Shown in pieces: positions 46,081 through 64,000 of a stretch of 64,000 nt of DNA; the first letter of the stretch is position 1, and each line of letters starts with the position of its first letter. Source of the stretch: Paralvinella palmiformis (taxonomy: Eukaryota; Annelida; Polychaeta; Terebellida; Alvinellidae). The translations under genes were made by a program, and so were the position numbers. The DNA lies in contig JAODUP010000920.1 in NCBI GenBank assembly GCA_025642065.1, positions 187,501-251,500 on the forward strand, in the 5' to 3' direction. The notes beneath the pieces were generated by a model, which saw only the letters and a list, made by a program, of their open reading frames with translations, ran no database searches and had not been told where the DNA came from.

Positions 46081-47055
46081 AAGGTATCATTCCTGAAGGT
46101 AGAATACACACATTAGAATATGCACATTGAAATTTAAGGAAATGTTAAATATTTATAAAAAAAATAGGGCATCTCAATCTAACGAATTATTTTACCAAAG
46201 AACTCGCTATCAAAGTTTGAATTAATAGAAATCGTGAACATGCTACCAACCTCTACATTTAGATGAGTGATTTGTTAAAAAGATGTATTGAAAAAGGGTG
46301 TTGGATTCTTAACCTAAATGACATATATTTGAGAGTGGTATGAAAACAAATGGTAAAAAATTACTACTTTGACAATATGGATTGCGCAGATATTATAATA
46401 CCGAGCAAATACAATGAAAACGTCAGGTATTCTGTGGACAATTATGTTTATACATTTGAAATAAATGACAAACGGAAAAGATACGCAATAAATAATAAAT
46501 ATGCACTAAAGAAAATAAATATGATATAATAGTATATGCCAGTTGATAAATTTGAAGGACCTGATGAAGAAAAGAGATGCACCTCAATTGGGTAAAGGAA
46601 AGATGAAATCTCGGCACCATTTAGAAAATATATACGAAACAGCACCTGGAAGAAATGCTCTAAATGAATAAATACTGTCTTGGCGACAGAGCTGAAAGGT
46701 CATTTGGCGATTGTAAGACAGGCAATGGCAACATATGTTACAAGATGCTGGTCCCTATAATAACACTGAGATTGTCTAGATCAATAGGTGGGACGGGCAA
46801 AGACGATGGAAGTGTTCAGATTGTAGTAAATGGCGCCCTACACGGAGCATATCCTGTACATAAAGGTCAACAGAAGGCGTTCAACAGTTGAATTTTTTCA
46901 CAAACAATTTCCCGTTAATATGGGTGATATAATTAATTTTAGGACATTACTTACGTCAGATGTAAGGGTGGGTTAGAGGTTGTAAATGTACTCATTGAGC
47001 TATTTATTGAAAATTCTAGAATACATCTAAAAGGTCTGTTGACGAATTCAGTTGA

Positions 47056-47265
47056 ATGAGTGAAAACTATGGAACAAAGGTGAATGACGTTTCAGTAAAC
47101 TATGTTAAACGTAATTTGTTAAGAAGGAATGGAACAAATACAGTTACTGGGTCGTTAAACACGAAGAATAACGAAATCGTCAATTTTCAGGATCCGGAAA
47201 ACAACCAGGATACAGCTACAAACCCCGACATGGACACCACAGATAATATTGTAGGGAAAATATGA
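47056..47265 (+). pseudogene. fibre-like protein fragment of the Polinton-like element
   Basis: The frame contains NLLRRNGTNTVTGSLNT followed by NFQDPENNQDTATN. This resembles the repeated N-terminal module (LRRDGxNxVTGxIxM...ITNLxDPxxxQDAATKxYVD) found in fibre-like proteins of phages and of Polinton/adintovirus-type elements. It lies about 1 kb after the polymerase remnant on the same strand. A further coding-like stretch at 47470-47620 may be another piece of the same element. Function is assigned by resemblance only. Confidence 0.5.
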
Positions 47266-47649
47266 GACACTCTGACCAGTTCTCTCACAGCAGTAGATGA
47301 TAACAGGCCAGGCACCATTAAAGATGAACAGCGTGGGTTATCAATAAACTTCTCTTGGATATCTTCCTTTTGGTCCTGAAATAGATATATTAAAAGGCGG
47401 CGTGAATACACTCAATTCTATAGGACGTGGTATGTGAATAATGAGGCTTGACAACACGGCGCATTGCCAATTTGGGTGGACTAATAATGCTCTTTATTTC
47501 GTTGAAATGGATAAACCCAGCACTAGCCTTTTATTCACTGTGCCATCATATCTTCTAACTGATTTAACGAATTCCATCGAAAGAAAAAATGCTGTTTACA
47601 ACAAGTTTGTTTAAAAGACAAGTTTATTTATCTCCCGCTATGAGTGATG

Positions 47650-48430
47650 GGTCAAGCACGCAATAGAATGCCTATTATAAACGCATCTGCCGTGTGCCAA
47701 ATCGCATTTTATTTCAACTTAAAAGCGACTAGCACAAATACAGGAATAATGACGTGATTTATCCAATTTCAATAACTGAACAAATGTGGAATACTTATAT
47801 ATCGTGATCAACCTCATTTCTTAAATTAATTTTACTTAAAATCAAGAACACTGTAGTTAAAAATATACTACTAAATTTGGTGGTTTAAGTGTTGGTGCAC
47901 ATCAGTCCTCCTATTTTGTTCTCAACCTTAACCGTTATTATAATAACAACAACGAAAACTTAAATGCAACTTTAGTGAAAACGAGAATATTTCTGACGGA
48001 GTGCAAATTAAAAATAGCACAGAAAATACATATTGGCCAAATTTTCAATGAAGTGACATCGGAATACAAATGAAATAAAACATCTCAAACTACAGTCTCA
48101 TTGTCGTGTCTGGGATTATATAACATATAGCACTGAGTTATAAAAATCATGTTAATGGTATTTTAAAAACCAGATGATGGTTTGTTGTCTTTCTTCTGAA
48201 CTATATTCAGGTTCATGGACACCGAAAATGGCCCGGAATCTACGTTTTCCTATTAATTGTCTAGAATATATATTACTATAAAAAGTTCAAAGTAACATTG
48301 ATCAAGATCAAATCACCTATAATATCAGGAACGACACTATTTCGGTACTACCTACTCGGGATCAGCCGGCGACCGCTTTGCGCTCCAGGACATCGAATAT
48401 TTTCACCAAAACGCAGAGACATCGCCGTAA
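47650..48430. other. intergenic, no gene recognised
   Basis: AT-rich. It may contain more decayed sequence of the preceding element, but no motif is readable. Confidence 0.35.
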
Positions 48431-48511
48431 ATCGTGAAATCGGCTAGTTTAATATTAGCTGACAGTATGTTGTTGGCTCGCTTATTACGCTCTCAATGCG
48501 CTCCTCCCCCC

Positions 48512-48513
48512 TC

Positions 48514-48574
<61 letters not shown>
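48512..48574. repeat. (CT)n-(AT)n microsatellite
   Basis: CT repeats (about 48514-48532) run into AT repeats (48533-48574). Confidence 0.9.
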
Positions 48575-48578
<4 letters not shown>

Positions 48579-48659
48579 CACCCCTCTTCCTTCTTGATCT
48601 CCTCTCCTTTCTTGACCCCCCCCCCTCTTCATTAACCTTCTCATGACGTGGACCATCTT

Positions 48660-50905
48660 GGACCTGTTATGCCAGCATATGTGTTAACTGCTGTCCAATT
48701 AGCACATTCTGACTGTTTTCAGCCACGGTGAAGAGCAGGTGCGTACTGATTGTGCACATCTGATCTTGTCTTGTGTATAGAGGATGAAGCAATAGTTTAT
48801 ACCGAAACGTGCGTGTGTGTGTGTGGGTGGAGGTGGGATGGTGATAAAAACACATTGTGAAGCTATTGTAAACGTCGGAACAACATATCGTACCTGTAAC
48901 GAGCGTCATAGTCTCATTGTTAGCACATTGTGGACGTATAGAATGAGCGGGAAGTAGAACATTAACGTAGCAATAAGAACGTCAGAGGTACGTATTGAGA
49001 GCTCAAATGAGTGTACTGCAGTCGCACACTAGTCGCAGGGGGATGATTTCTGCGACCTTAAGTCGATTCTGTACGTTATTACTTTGCGTTGCCATGGCGA
49101 CTGTACCGCGTCATCAAACCTCTCTCATCAGATCACCGACCCGCTGGGCTTGTTTGGAACGTAAGCAAAACAAACGCTGAGGTTTGGCCCTCAATGTAGC
49201 TCATGGTGACCGTCTTCCGTTCCTGATAGTTTCCTCTGAGTCACCAAATCGTTCTCAAAGATCTTACTGCGCAAATTACCTTTTTAATATTGCATTGAAA
49301 TTCTTCAAAGTTTTGTGTTTAACTTTGTGATTAGATTTGTTCCTATTTCGAACCATAACGAAGGCTTGAAATTTCACAATTTTCATTGTTGAACGCACTT
49401 TTGAAACATTTTACATTATCCACCGCCTTTGAAAAAATACCGAGAAGCCCATCTTCGATTAACAGCTGTCAGGTTGATAAATAATTGCAATAACAAAGAA
49501 TAAAATATGAAAATTTGAATTGTTTGATTTTTGCGTTGTGTATCCAGTAAATAAATGTAAGTAAACATCTAATTAGCCTATACTATTACTCAGATCATAC
49601 ATGTCTGTCTATAGAGTAAAGCATATGTTAATGTCACTCGTACTAAAATATATGCGAATTATGCTGTATCTAGTCCCACCATGTAATCATTACAAAATTA
49701 TTTAATAGGCAGGATATACTTTTCAACAAGATTCTGGATAAGACTCAGATCAGTGTGAGCCATCTTTTAATGATAGAAATTTAATTTAATTTATTTTTAA
49801 TGCAATAATTAATACACAAAAGAAATGGCCTACGTTGTAATAACTGGCAGTGTAGACTTCGAATTTTAGAGACATTTCGTATTAAGGTATTTATTACGGA
49901 AATAATAGGGGTTTTTTTTCATTTTAGAAGAAACCATAAGGAAATTGTCAGTATCGTAAATCATGTATGACCTTTGAGAATATCTCAGTGTCGTTTCCTC
50001 GGGAAATAGTTTTTATATCGTGATTAACGTAATGGTAAAGCAAAACTTGTTTCGACACTGTGGTGCCAAGAGCTCTTGCATCTTTTATGAATACGAACGT
50101 GTTTTTGTCGCCGCAGCTGGAACTTGAATAATCGATTTATTTTCGCTGTACATAAAATTATATCATTATTATGAGATACGTTTCAATATATATATTGATT
50201 CTAAATTGAATTGTTTATTGTATGCGTTGAGAGAGGTAAAAAAAACTTCTAATAGTTCGTCATTTACCCTAATTGTTAACATGCCAGAAACATATAAAAT
50301 CCGGAAGAACAAACCTATACGAGCAGAAAAGCCTCAGTCAGTGAAAGATTTCAGATTAATTGCTACAATATTAAAAACAGCTAAATATTCAACACAACTG
50401 TCGTATTCCGTTTTATATCACTTTTAGCCACTAAACCTAGCCGTCCCTGTGGAAAATATGGAAATTGTTGTCAGAATTTCTATTATAAAGTCCGCTAAAA
50501 GTAAAACTATTATTTAACATTATGTAGAAGACAATAACTGAAGAACTGACGTCAACATGGTGTCATCCCGGAACTCATCTTTAGTCCTTTAATTAATCTA
50601 TTTATTTAATACTTTGGTGCGGCATTAATGACGTCAACAAGCTGCCTTATGACGTCAAAAACAATAATTTCTCTCGTTTAAACGATAGACCTAAATTGAA
50701 TAATTTTTGGAGAGAAAAAATGATGCTATTCTGCGGCAAGTATAATTTGATTTCGTCGCATAACTTGTTATTTAATATTTTAAACCCGAGAGACGTCTTT
50801 TATAAACTATGCTCCTAATAATTATAAAGCTTCTTTTAGTAGTCTAGCTCGGTCCCCTTTATAAATATTAATATAAATATTATAAACATAAAACTTACCC
50901 CAGGG
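48660..50905. other. intergenic, no gene recognised
   Basis: Small frames at 48995-49180 and 50206-50427 lack motifs. Three TGACGTCA words occur at 50547, 50629 and 50650. Confidence 0.35.
50547..50657. promoter_or_regulatory. cluster of three TGACGTCA (CRE-type) words
   Basis: TGACGTCA at 50547-50554, 50629-50636 and 50650-50657 matches the palindromic CREB/ATF site. A fourth is at 51653-51660. An 8-mer occurring three times in 111 bases is more than expected by chance in AT-rich DNA, but there is no adjacent confirmed promoter. Confidence 0.35.
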
Positions 50906-50908
50906 TCG

Positions 50909-51083
50909 ATGATTATTGATGTTTTACGGCCACTTTTGTGCGGATGGTAGGCTAAATGGGCCGAGCGACCTCCAAAGGTAATGAAGTGAAGTCAAAGATG
51001 AAGCACCCTTCAGATATGTTCACGCTGAGATTCGAACTCAGGTAGTAGTGCTCTGTGATCCAACGCCCTACCAGTTAAGCTTT
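50909..51083 (-). mobile_element. tRNA-derived SINE family A
   Basis: On the minus strand: GCTTAACTGGTAGGGCGTTG (A box region), ACCTGAGTTCGAATCTCAGC (good B box), GGTGCTTCATCTTTGACTTC, GGAGGTCGCTCGGCCCATTT, GCACAAAAGTGGCCGTAAAA and a short ATCA tail. Confidence 0.85.
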
Positions 51084-51693
51084 TTGTACATTATGATGAA
51101 CAGACATTATGATCTTCATCAGCGATGAGGCGTGATCGTTCATGTCATAATTATGTAGGTGTTTTGTATAAGGATGTACGTGTAATTGTTATTGATCGGA
51201 AATTAATTGGTAATATAAATAAACTGAATAACTCTTATCGTGTTAATTCCAGGTGTTTTTTGTTGTTGATATTATCGCATCCATCGTGTCAGCTTTACAA
51301 ATGATTTCTATCGACAATTGTTTCCAAAGCAACAATGGCTTTGATTGATAATTCTTCTCGCTAAGTTAAGACTGACTATGCCTTGGTGGTTTTCTGAGCC
51401 AGTGGTGGGATCTATTTACATGAAGCCAATGCCCGCCATGTCTGTATTACACTAGTAAACATATAACGAATTCTTGCCGATCAACGTGACCTCAACAAAC
51501 CCCGAAAACAGAGAGGTACGGCGCACATCTGGCCCATTTACACGCCATCGAACAAAAATGAATATTTGAAAAGAAATTTGCCCGTGTACCGGCGAAGGTC
51601 AACGCGACATTTACCTAATGACCTGATTGGTCGGTTCCGAGGGGCTTGGCGATGACGTCATTGGAGGCCATGTGAGCGTTCTTGTTGACAAGT

Positions 51694-51711
51694 AGAGAGA
51701 GAGAGAGAGAG
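51694..51711. repeat. (AG)n microsatellite
   Basis: Nine AG units. Confidence 0.85.
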
Positions 51712-51896
51712 AGACCCACAAGGTTTGTGAACATTAATGCGTTGGTCCTTGTTCGAAGGAATACCAACCGATATCGCTCAGAACTGCGTCGCAGAAGATC
51801 AACTTAGGAAGGACGGGACCTTTCTCATCGTCCTAGAGGGAATTTGCGCCGCGAAACGTAAGCTGAATTCGGTTATCTTGTAAAACATGCGCTACA

Positions 51897-52181
51897 TCAG
51901 TGGAGAATCTGGCAACCCGCTGAAGCTTTGCCTTTTGTGTGCGACACTTTCAGCAATTTTTTTGTTATCCGATCGTAATGAATATGTGATATCACGTAAT
52001 ATATTCCGACAATAGCGACACAGATAGTTAGATTGAAAAGATCGGTTGCCGCGGTTTGTCGGTTTTGATGAATTTGTCGGTTATCTAATAATATTTGTAT
52101 CCGTCCGGGTGTACTGTTTGACATCGCTTGGTATCGACCGGTGGCGGTGTCTTCCGTGCTCGCTGCCAGACACGCTCCCAC
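51897..52181 (-). CDS. possible small single-pass membrane protein, unrecognised
   Basis: This 94-codon minus-strand frame lies in a stretch visibly richer in CpG than its surroundings. It encodes a polar N-terminal half (a second Met at MSNSTPGRIQILLDN), a hydrophobic helix LFNLTICVAIVGIYYVISHI and a basic C-terminus (KKLLKVSHTKGK). The stop is at 51897-51899. A CRE-type word is at 51653. It could be a real small integral membrane protein, the first exon of a longer gene, or a chance frame. No family was recognised. Confidence 0.35.
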   Translation of the reverse strand: MGACLAASTEDTATGRYQAMSNSTPGRIQILLDNRQIHQNRQTAATDLFNLTICVAIVGIYYVISHIHYDRITKKLLKVSHTKGKASAGCQILH

Positions 52182-52394
52182 ATCGAGCGACTGACTGGAA
52201 CAAACCAGTTTAAATCTTATGGTTACGCAGTCTCGGTCCAGTTTAAATATTGATTAGTTCGTAGAAACCGGATTGATCACGTTTTAATTTTAACAGTCAG
52301 AATTTCACGTCGTTGTTTCCCATCACCCACGGCCGTGATAATGATTGTAATGGGTTTGTTTTGTTTTATAAAGCCAATCAGTCATCACTGTTTG

Positions 52395-53395
52395 CACAAT
52401 ATCAGTTTATCCTTCTTATCACAATATCAGTTTATCTCTCTTATCACAATATCAGTTTATCTCTCTCTTATCACAATATCAGTTTATCTCTCTCTTATCA
52501 CAATATCAGTTTATCTTTCTCTTATCACAATATCAGTTTATCTTTCTCTTATCACAATATCAGTTTATCTGTCTCTTATCACAATATCAGTTTATATCTC
52601 TCTTATCACAATATCAGTTTATCTCTCTCTTATCACAATATCAGTTTATCTCTCTTATCACAATATCACTTTATCTCTCTTATCACTTTATCTCTCTTAT
52701 CACAATATCAGTTTATCTCTCTCTTATCACAATATCAGTTTATCTCTCTCTTATCACAATATCAGTTTATCTTTCTTATCACTTTATCTCTCTTATCACA
52801 ATATCAGTTTATCTCTCTTTATCACAATATCAGTTTATCTCTCTCTTATCACAATATCAGTTTATCTCTCTTATCACAATATCACTTTATCTCTCTTATC
52901 ACTTTATCTCTCTTATCACAATATCAGTTTATCTCTCTCTTATCACAATATCAGTTTATCTCTCTTATCACAATATCACTTTATCTCTCTTATCACTTTA
53001 TCTCTCTTATCACAATATCACTTTATCTCTCTTATCACAATATCACTTTATCTCTCTTATCACAATATCAGTTTATCTCTCTTATCACAATATCAGTTTA
53101 TCTCTCTCTTATCACAATATCAGTTTATCTTCTCTTATCACAATATCACTTTATCTCTCTTATCACTTTATCTCTCTTATCACTTTATCTCTCTTATCAC
53201 AATATCAGTTTATCTCTCTTATCACAATATCAGTTTATCTCTCTTAATATAATATCAGTTTATCTCTCTTATCATAATATCAGTTTATCTCTCCTATCAC
53301 AATATCAGTTTATCCTTCTTATCACAATATCAGTTTATCTCTACTATCACAATATCAGTTTATCTCTCTCTTATCACAATATCAGTTATGTAGTT
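52395..53395 (+). repeat. 25-bp minisatellite, about 1 kb
   Basis: The unit TTATCACAATATCAGTTTAT plus CTCTC is repeated about 40 times. Single-base variants and 2-bp length changes in the CT part occur, together with a shorter 17-base form (TTATCACTTTATCTCTC) derived by loss of the AATATCAG segment. Long open frames across it are a by-product of a repeat without stop codons and not a gene. Confidence 0.95.
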
Positions 53396-54165
53396 GGTTT
53401 TTATCACTAACAATTAGTAACAGTTTATGATACACGTATCTGACATCCTTTAATCATAATGTTAGAAATAGCAATATTTGTCTCAATTGGCTAAATATAG
53501 ACTAGATCTATATTTTTTATCCCCTGATTCAATCAATATTTTCATCTTTTGATGTGGTATATGAAACACACACAATATATATATATATATATAAACATTA
53601 CAGACAATTATTTTTGGAATATCATTGTAACGTGCTTTTGAATGGCTTCTGCTATAATAAGGATGCTTTATTAAATATTCAGTATTATTATTTTATAAAA
53701 AATTGTGACAAAGAATTATTATTTTCATATTGTTGTTATAGATAACAAATCAAAACAGAATTCAGATATAGAGAGCCCAATGAGAGTTCTTATTAATTAT
53801 TTTGTTCAAAATGGGAACACGGCAGTTTAGCTAAAAGTTAGCTGATTAGTTCCAGATATTAAGTTAACATTTCTCAGATATATATATGGTTATGCCATAG
53901 TTTATGGTCGATTCATTCATTTGATCAACATTTTTTTCATACTGGTCCTATCATTATATGACAATAAAACTTCACAAATCGTTTTTTAATCGCATCATAT
54001 TTGCTTTTTGGTTCAACCCTCATGTACAGTAACATTTTAGTATATCAGGGTACCTCCATGTACCAATTTCGGTATTATTTTGGGCCTTTCGTCCGTGTGA
54101 TCGGGAGGCAATGTTAAAAGCTGACTTTAAATAAAAATGGATGACATTGTCCTCTATTTTCCTTT

Positions 54166-54260
54166 GTTAGGCTGTCCGTAAAACATCAATCATCATCATC
54201 ATCCTTCGTTAGGCTGGCCGTAAAACATCGATCATCATCATCATCCTTCGTTAGGCTGAA
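54166..54260 (+). mobile_element. SINE family A 3' tails, tandem pair
   Basis: TTAGGCTGTCCGTAAAACAT with ATCATCATCATCC is repeated as TTAGGCTGGCCGTAAAACAT with ATCATCATCATCC. These are two truncated SINE ends in direct tandem, about 54 bases apart. Confidence 0.7.
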
Positions 54261-56079
54261 ATATAATCACAATTTTTGATGGTTGGATCAAATACGTAAA
54301 TGTTATATAGGCACAAACTTTGTTTTGAATAAAACAGGTTTATCAGTAATTAGTGATAATACATGACAATTGTTTTGCCTTCTTATACAGCTCAATTGTC
54401 ATACAGGTACAACATCCATGTATACGGTTGCTAATGGCCCCGTTAGATTTATTCCATTCACCAGTTAATGGCTCATGAAATATAGGCTCTAAACTCTGCC
54501 TCATTATTTACTTATAGAAATGAATGTCTTGATTCACGCTGAATTGTTTCAAGAAGATCCTCGTAGGAGTATTGAAGTCACTGTGATACCTTTATTCTTT
54601 TTATCCAGACATCATTAATAACCTTCATCTCAACCAGCCATATTCATGCCCCTCATTTATTGAACTTTTAGTGTCAACATTTTGACAGGTACTTGATGGA
54701 ATAATTAGATTATTATATAAAGCCTATACCTATGCTTGTCTACTTTATGTCCATGGTTGATTGAACATTGTGATATTTTCTCACCTGAGTTGCCAACTAT
54801 ATGGAAGCCAAAGTATGATGCGATGTACTCGTTAACATCTCTCATGAATCATGAGGGATGTCATGATATTTCACTTAATTGCATCATACTGGCTGAGTTG
54901 ACTCAGTTCAGTCAGTAAATATATTCATGTTACAAAAAAGAATTTTGAGGTTCAGATATGTAGAGCAAAATAAGTCATCGCCCAAGGAATGGCACATTTC
55001 TTTCATGCGCATTGTTATTGTGAGTTATTGATAATTGTGGAGGCAGTTTTCTGGCCTATTTCTAGGACTGAATCTGAACCTTGGAGTAGTGTACGTTAAT
55101 TGATCATGCCTAATCAATCATTTAGAAGGAAAAAACAAACAAGCACAGCCATTGATCCTATTATAATATATGTGTCAATGTTTCATCTTTTAGGATACTA
55201 ATTTGTTAAAATGTTTTGTTTTTAGACCGTACTTTACAGACAAATGGGGATGTTCTTCATGTTATTAATGTACACTTGCTATGAGATTAGTATTTACCTC
55301 CAAAGTTCGGGAATAAATGATTCAGGGATGTCTGTTTTAGACAATAGTTTTAAATGACCAGTTCAGGCCTTTCTTTTTAACATCATTCTTTAATAATTAT
55401 CTCTAAATTAAGGTGTCTCTCCCCCAAGAGAAAGGTATTTCTTCTCTACCATCGGTGAAAATGTGGAGATGGGAAAGAAACTTATAAAAAGTTTCATTTT
55501 ATGCAGAAATTTACAAAAAGTGCAGAATGGCAACATAGTTGCTTAATTGTTTATAGTCAGTAATTAATTAAATAAGGAAGAAATTAATTAATTCTCTCAT
55601 TCATTAAATGCATTAAAGGAAGACAGAGAATTTATTCAATATTTATCAGATTTATAATCATCAGGGTAAGTGACATAATTCCAGCACAATATGCAAACAT
55701 TATAATATCGTATTGTTCAATTCTGAAATGTCTTCCCTCAATAGAATATCATATAGGATGTCATCCTGTTGCCATGGCAGCTTTTAATTTGGTTGTATAT
55801 TTGTTCAAACTTTGGAAACGTGTTATTTAGTTGATGTTGAGAGTTGAGGACACTGATACAGATAGATCACAAAATTTGAATTTTCTCCAATTATTTTATG
55901 GGGCATCTCCACGATCTAACTGGCAGCATGACAATTATTCAATGATTAGAGGAATACCATTATAAATTTAGATCAGTTAAGTTATCAGGTTTGAATCCAA
56001 TGTCTGTGTCATATCCTACAGTAACAAGGTTCAGTGTTCATTACCATAGTTTGCTCTATATTAAAGATGAGACAGGGGT

Positions 56080-56310
56080 TATTCCACTTTGTCAATTCCA
56101 CATCAAATTTAACAATTCCAAATGTATTGGTTTTCTCCTTTCTTTTATCTTCTACTTTTTACCAATATTTCTGAATTAAAAAATAAATGGTAATTTAATT
56201 TGCGGATCCAATTCTGAATTTTCCAATTCAATATTTTTTTTAAATAATTAATCCCAGAATTAGAATTAACCATGAATTCCAATTCTGGAATTGAATTGTC
56301 TGTAAGAGAT
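56080..56310. mobile_element. relative of the GGAATTG-rich MITE
   Basis: It is dense in CAATTCCA/GGAATTG words and has GTCAATTCCACATC at the left and AATTGAATTGTCTG at the right. It resembles the element at 12473-12818 but is more decayed. Confidence 0.5.
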
Positions 56311-57286
56311 GGGCCAGGGAATGCAGTAATTAATTTGTCTACCAGTACTCGTTACAAGCCAAAGTCACTTCAGACAGTCTCCTGTTGTCCACTTCCTTTG
56401 ACCAGTTGCAAAATGTAACCGGCATATGATAAATAGGTGTATAAAGGTATGAAAATAGTAGGTGATTAAATGATTTGTCCCCATCACTTTACACAATAGT
56501 GACTGAGTAAACAGTAGATTGTTTATCTCCAAGGAATATCACGATATACTCCTTGTAGCACAATCAATTATGTTGTTCATGACAGCAGTTGTTCTTTACA
56601 GTGCATATTATAGCAAAAGCCTCCAGGCTACCAACTGCCACTGATTTTCAAATCAGTGTTGGTTGTTGATGGAATATTTGGCACATATCAATATTTTCAC
56701 ATGCATTGTGTTATATATAATGGTCATTAATAAATAAATAACTACATTGATAACCTAAATAATATAATTAATTAGAAATCTACTTTTGCCGGAATCTGTA
56801 TTGCGGGATGTACAGGAATATTTTATAATCAGATTCATTGTTAAATAACATATTTCTGTTCTGTTGTTTGTTGTAACCTTTAATTTGTATGGAATAAATC
56901 GTAAATAATTTTCCATAATATTCTGGTATTTTCTTTTACTTCTCTGATTGGCGAATGTATTTTTCCCATATAGGCTTTTTGAACCATTATAAATGAGTTA
57001 TATTTAAATAACTCATATTTGTATTAATATCTTATGTTTTGTTTTAAAATTTGTACAAAATGCCAGTTGGATAAATTTAATGTGATGCTAAGGGGGGGGG
57101 GGCATTATATAAACAATGTTTCAAGCATCCTCCTTTTCTATATGTGTTTATAATTATGGTTGTTATAACCAAACATGGCAGGTTGTTTACCAACGTAAAC
57201 ATTGCTGTTAATGTATTTCGTTTCTTTATTGTAGATATCAACAGGTCAGTATTGTCAACCCGGAGAAGAGCACCATCGTTGAGGCC

Positions 57287-63998
<6,712 letters not shown>

Positions 63999-64000
63999 AT

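Larger units (their letters stand above)
53400..57234. other. intergenic upstream of TDH, no gene recognised
   Basis: It contains SINE tail fragments at 54166-54260 (two copies of GGCTG-CCGTAAAACATC followed by ATC repeats) and a possible decayed SINE head near 55905-55995 (GGTTTGAATCC B box). The GGAATTG-rich MITE relative is at 56080-56310. A TDH 5' exon probably lies here but was not found. Confidence 0.4.

Noticed and set aside
48434..48656. 70-codon frames across 48.5 kb
   Set aside because: They run through a CT/AT microsatellite on both strands.
52313..53410. 365- and 305-codon open frames
   Set aside because: They are translations of a 25-base minisatellite in two frames. No start context, splice sites or family.

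Overview
The window looks like nuclear DNA of an invertebrate animal, most likely a lophotrochozoan and probably a mollusc. It is AT-rich and intron-rich with GT-AG introns. It carries three recognisable animal genes and a dense, decayed transposon load (LINEs, tRNA-derived SINEs, hAT, Tigger/pogo and Polinton-like elements, MITEs). The phylum is an inference from gene content and repeat style; no species-level call is possible.

Layout. (1) About 1.8-3.5 kb: decayed LINE with endonuclease and reverse-transcriptase remnants, minus strand. (2) 3.8-11.9 kb, plus strand: two exons encoding a complete but divergent nuclear-receptor-type double zinc finger. The 7.8 kb intron between them is packed with SINE, hAT and LINE debris. 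(3) 12.2-27.8 kb, plus strand: an orthologue of the deubiquitinase USP1 in ten coding exons. The catalytic Cys, His and Asp boxes and the Zn-ribbon cysteines are all present. No receptor ligand-binding domain lies between the zinc-finger exons and USP1, and their splice phases are compatible, so a zinc finger-USP1 fusion transcript is possible but unproven. (4) 30.4-42.1 kb, minus strand, convergent with USP1: an XK-related (XKR) membrane protein in four coding exons. (5) 42.2-57 kb: gene-poor repeat land with a LINE tail, hAT transposase debris, a Polinton-like remnant, a 1 kb minisatellite and one possible small membrane-protein ORF. (6) 57.2 kb to the window end, plus strand: the first five coding exons of mitochondrial L-threonine 3-dehydrogenase (TDH), running off the window.

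The three genes act in unrelated processes: DNA-damage deubiquitination, lipid scrambling or membrane topology, and threonine catabolism. Nothing suggests they work together. All exon models were built by hand from reading frames, splice sites and remembered family motifs, with no alignment or transcript support. Most of the observations worth checking are the zinc-finger/USP1 arrangement, a minisatellite that appears to have grown out of a USP1 exon end, and nested transposons with readable terminal repeats.
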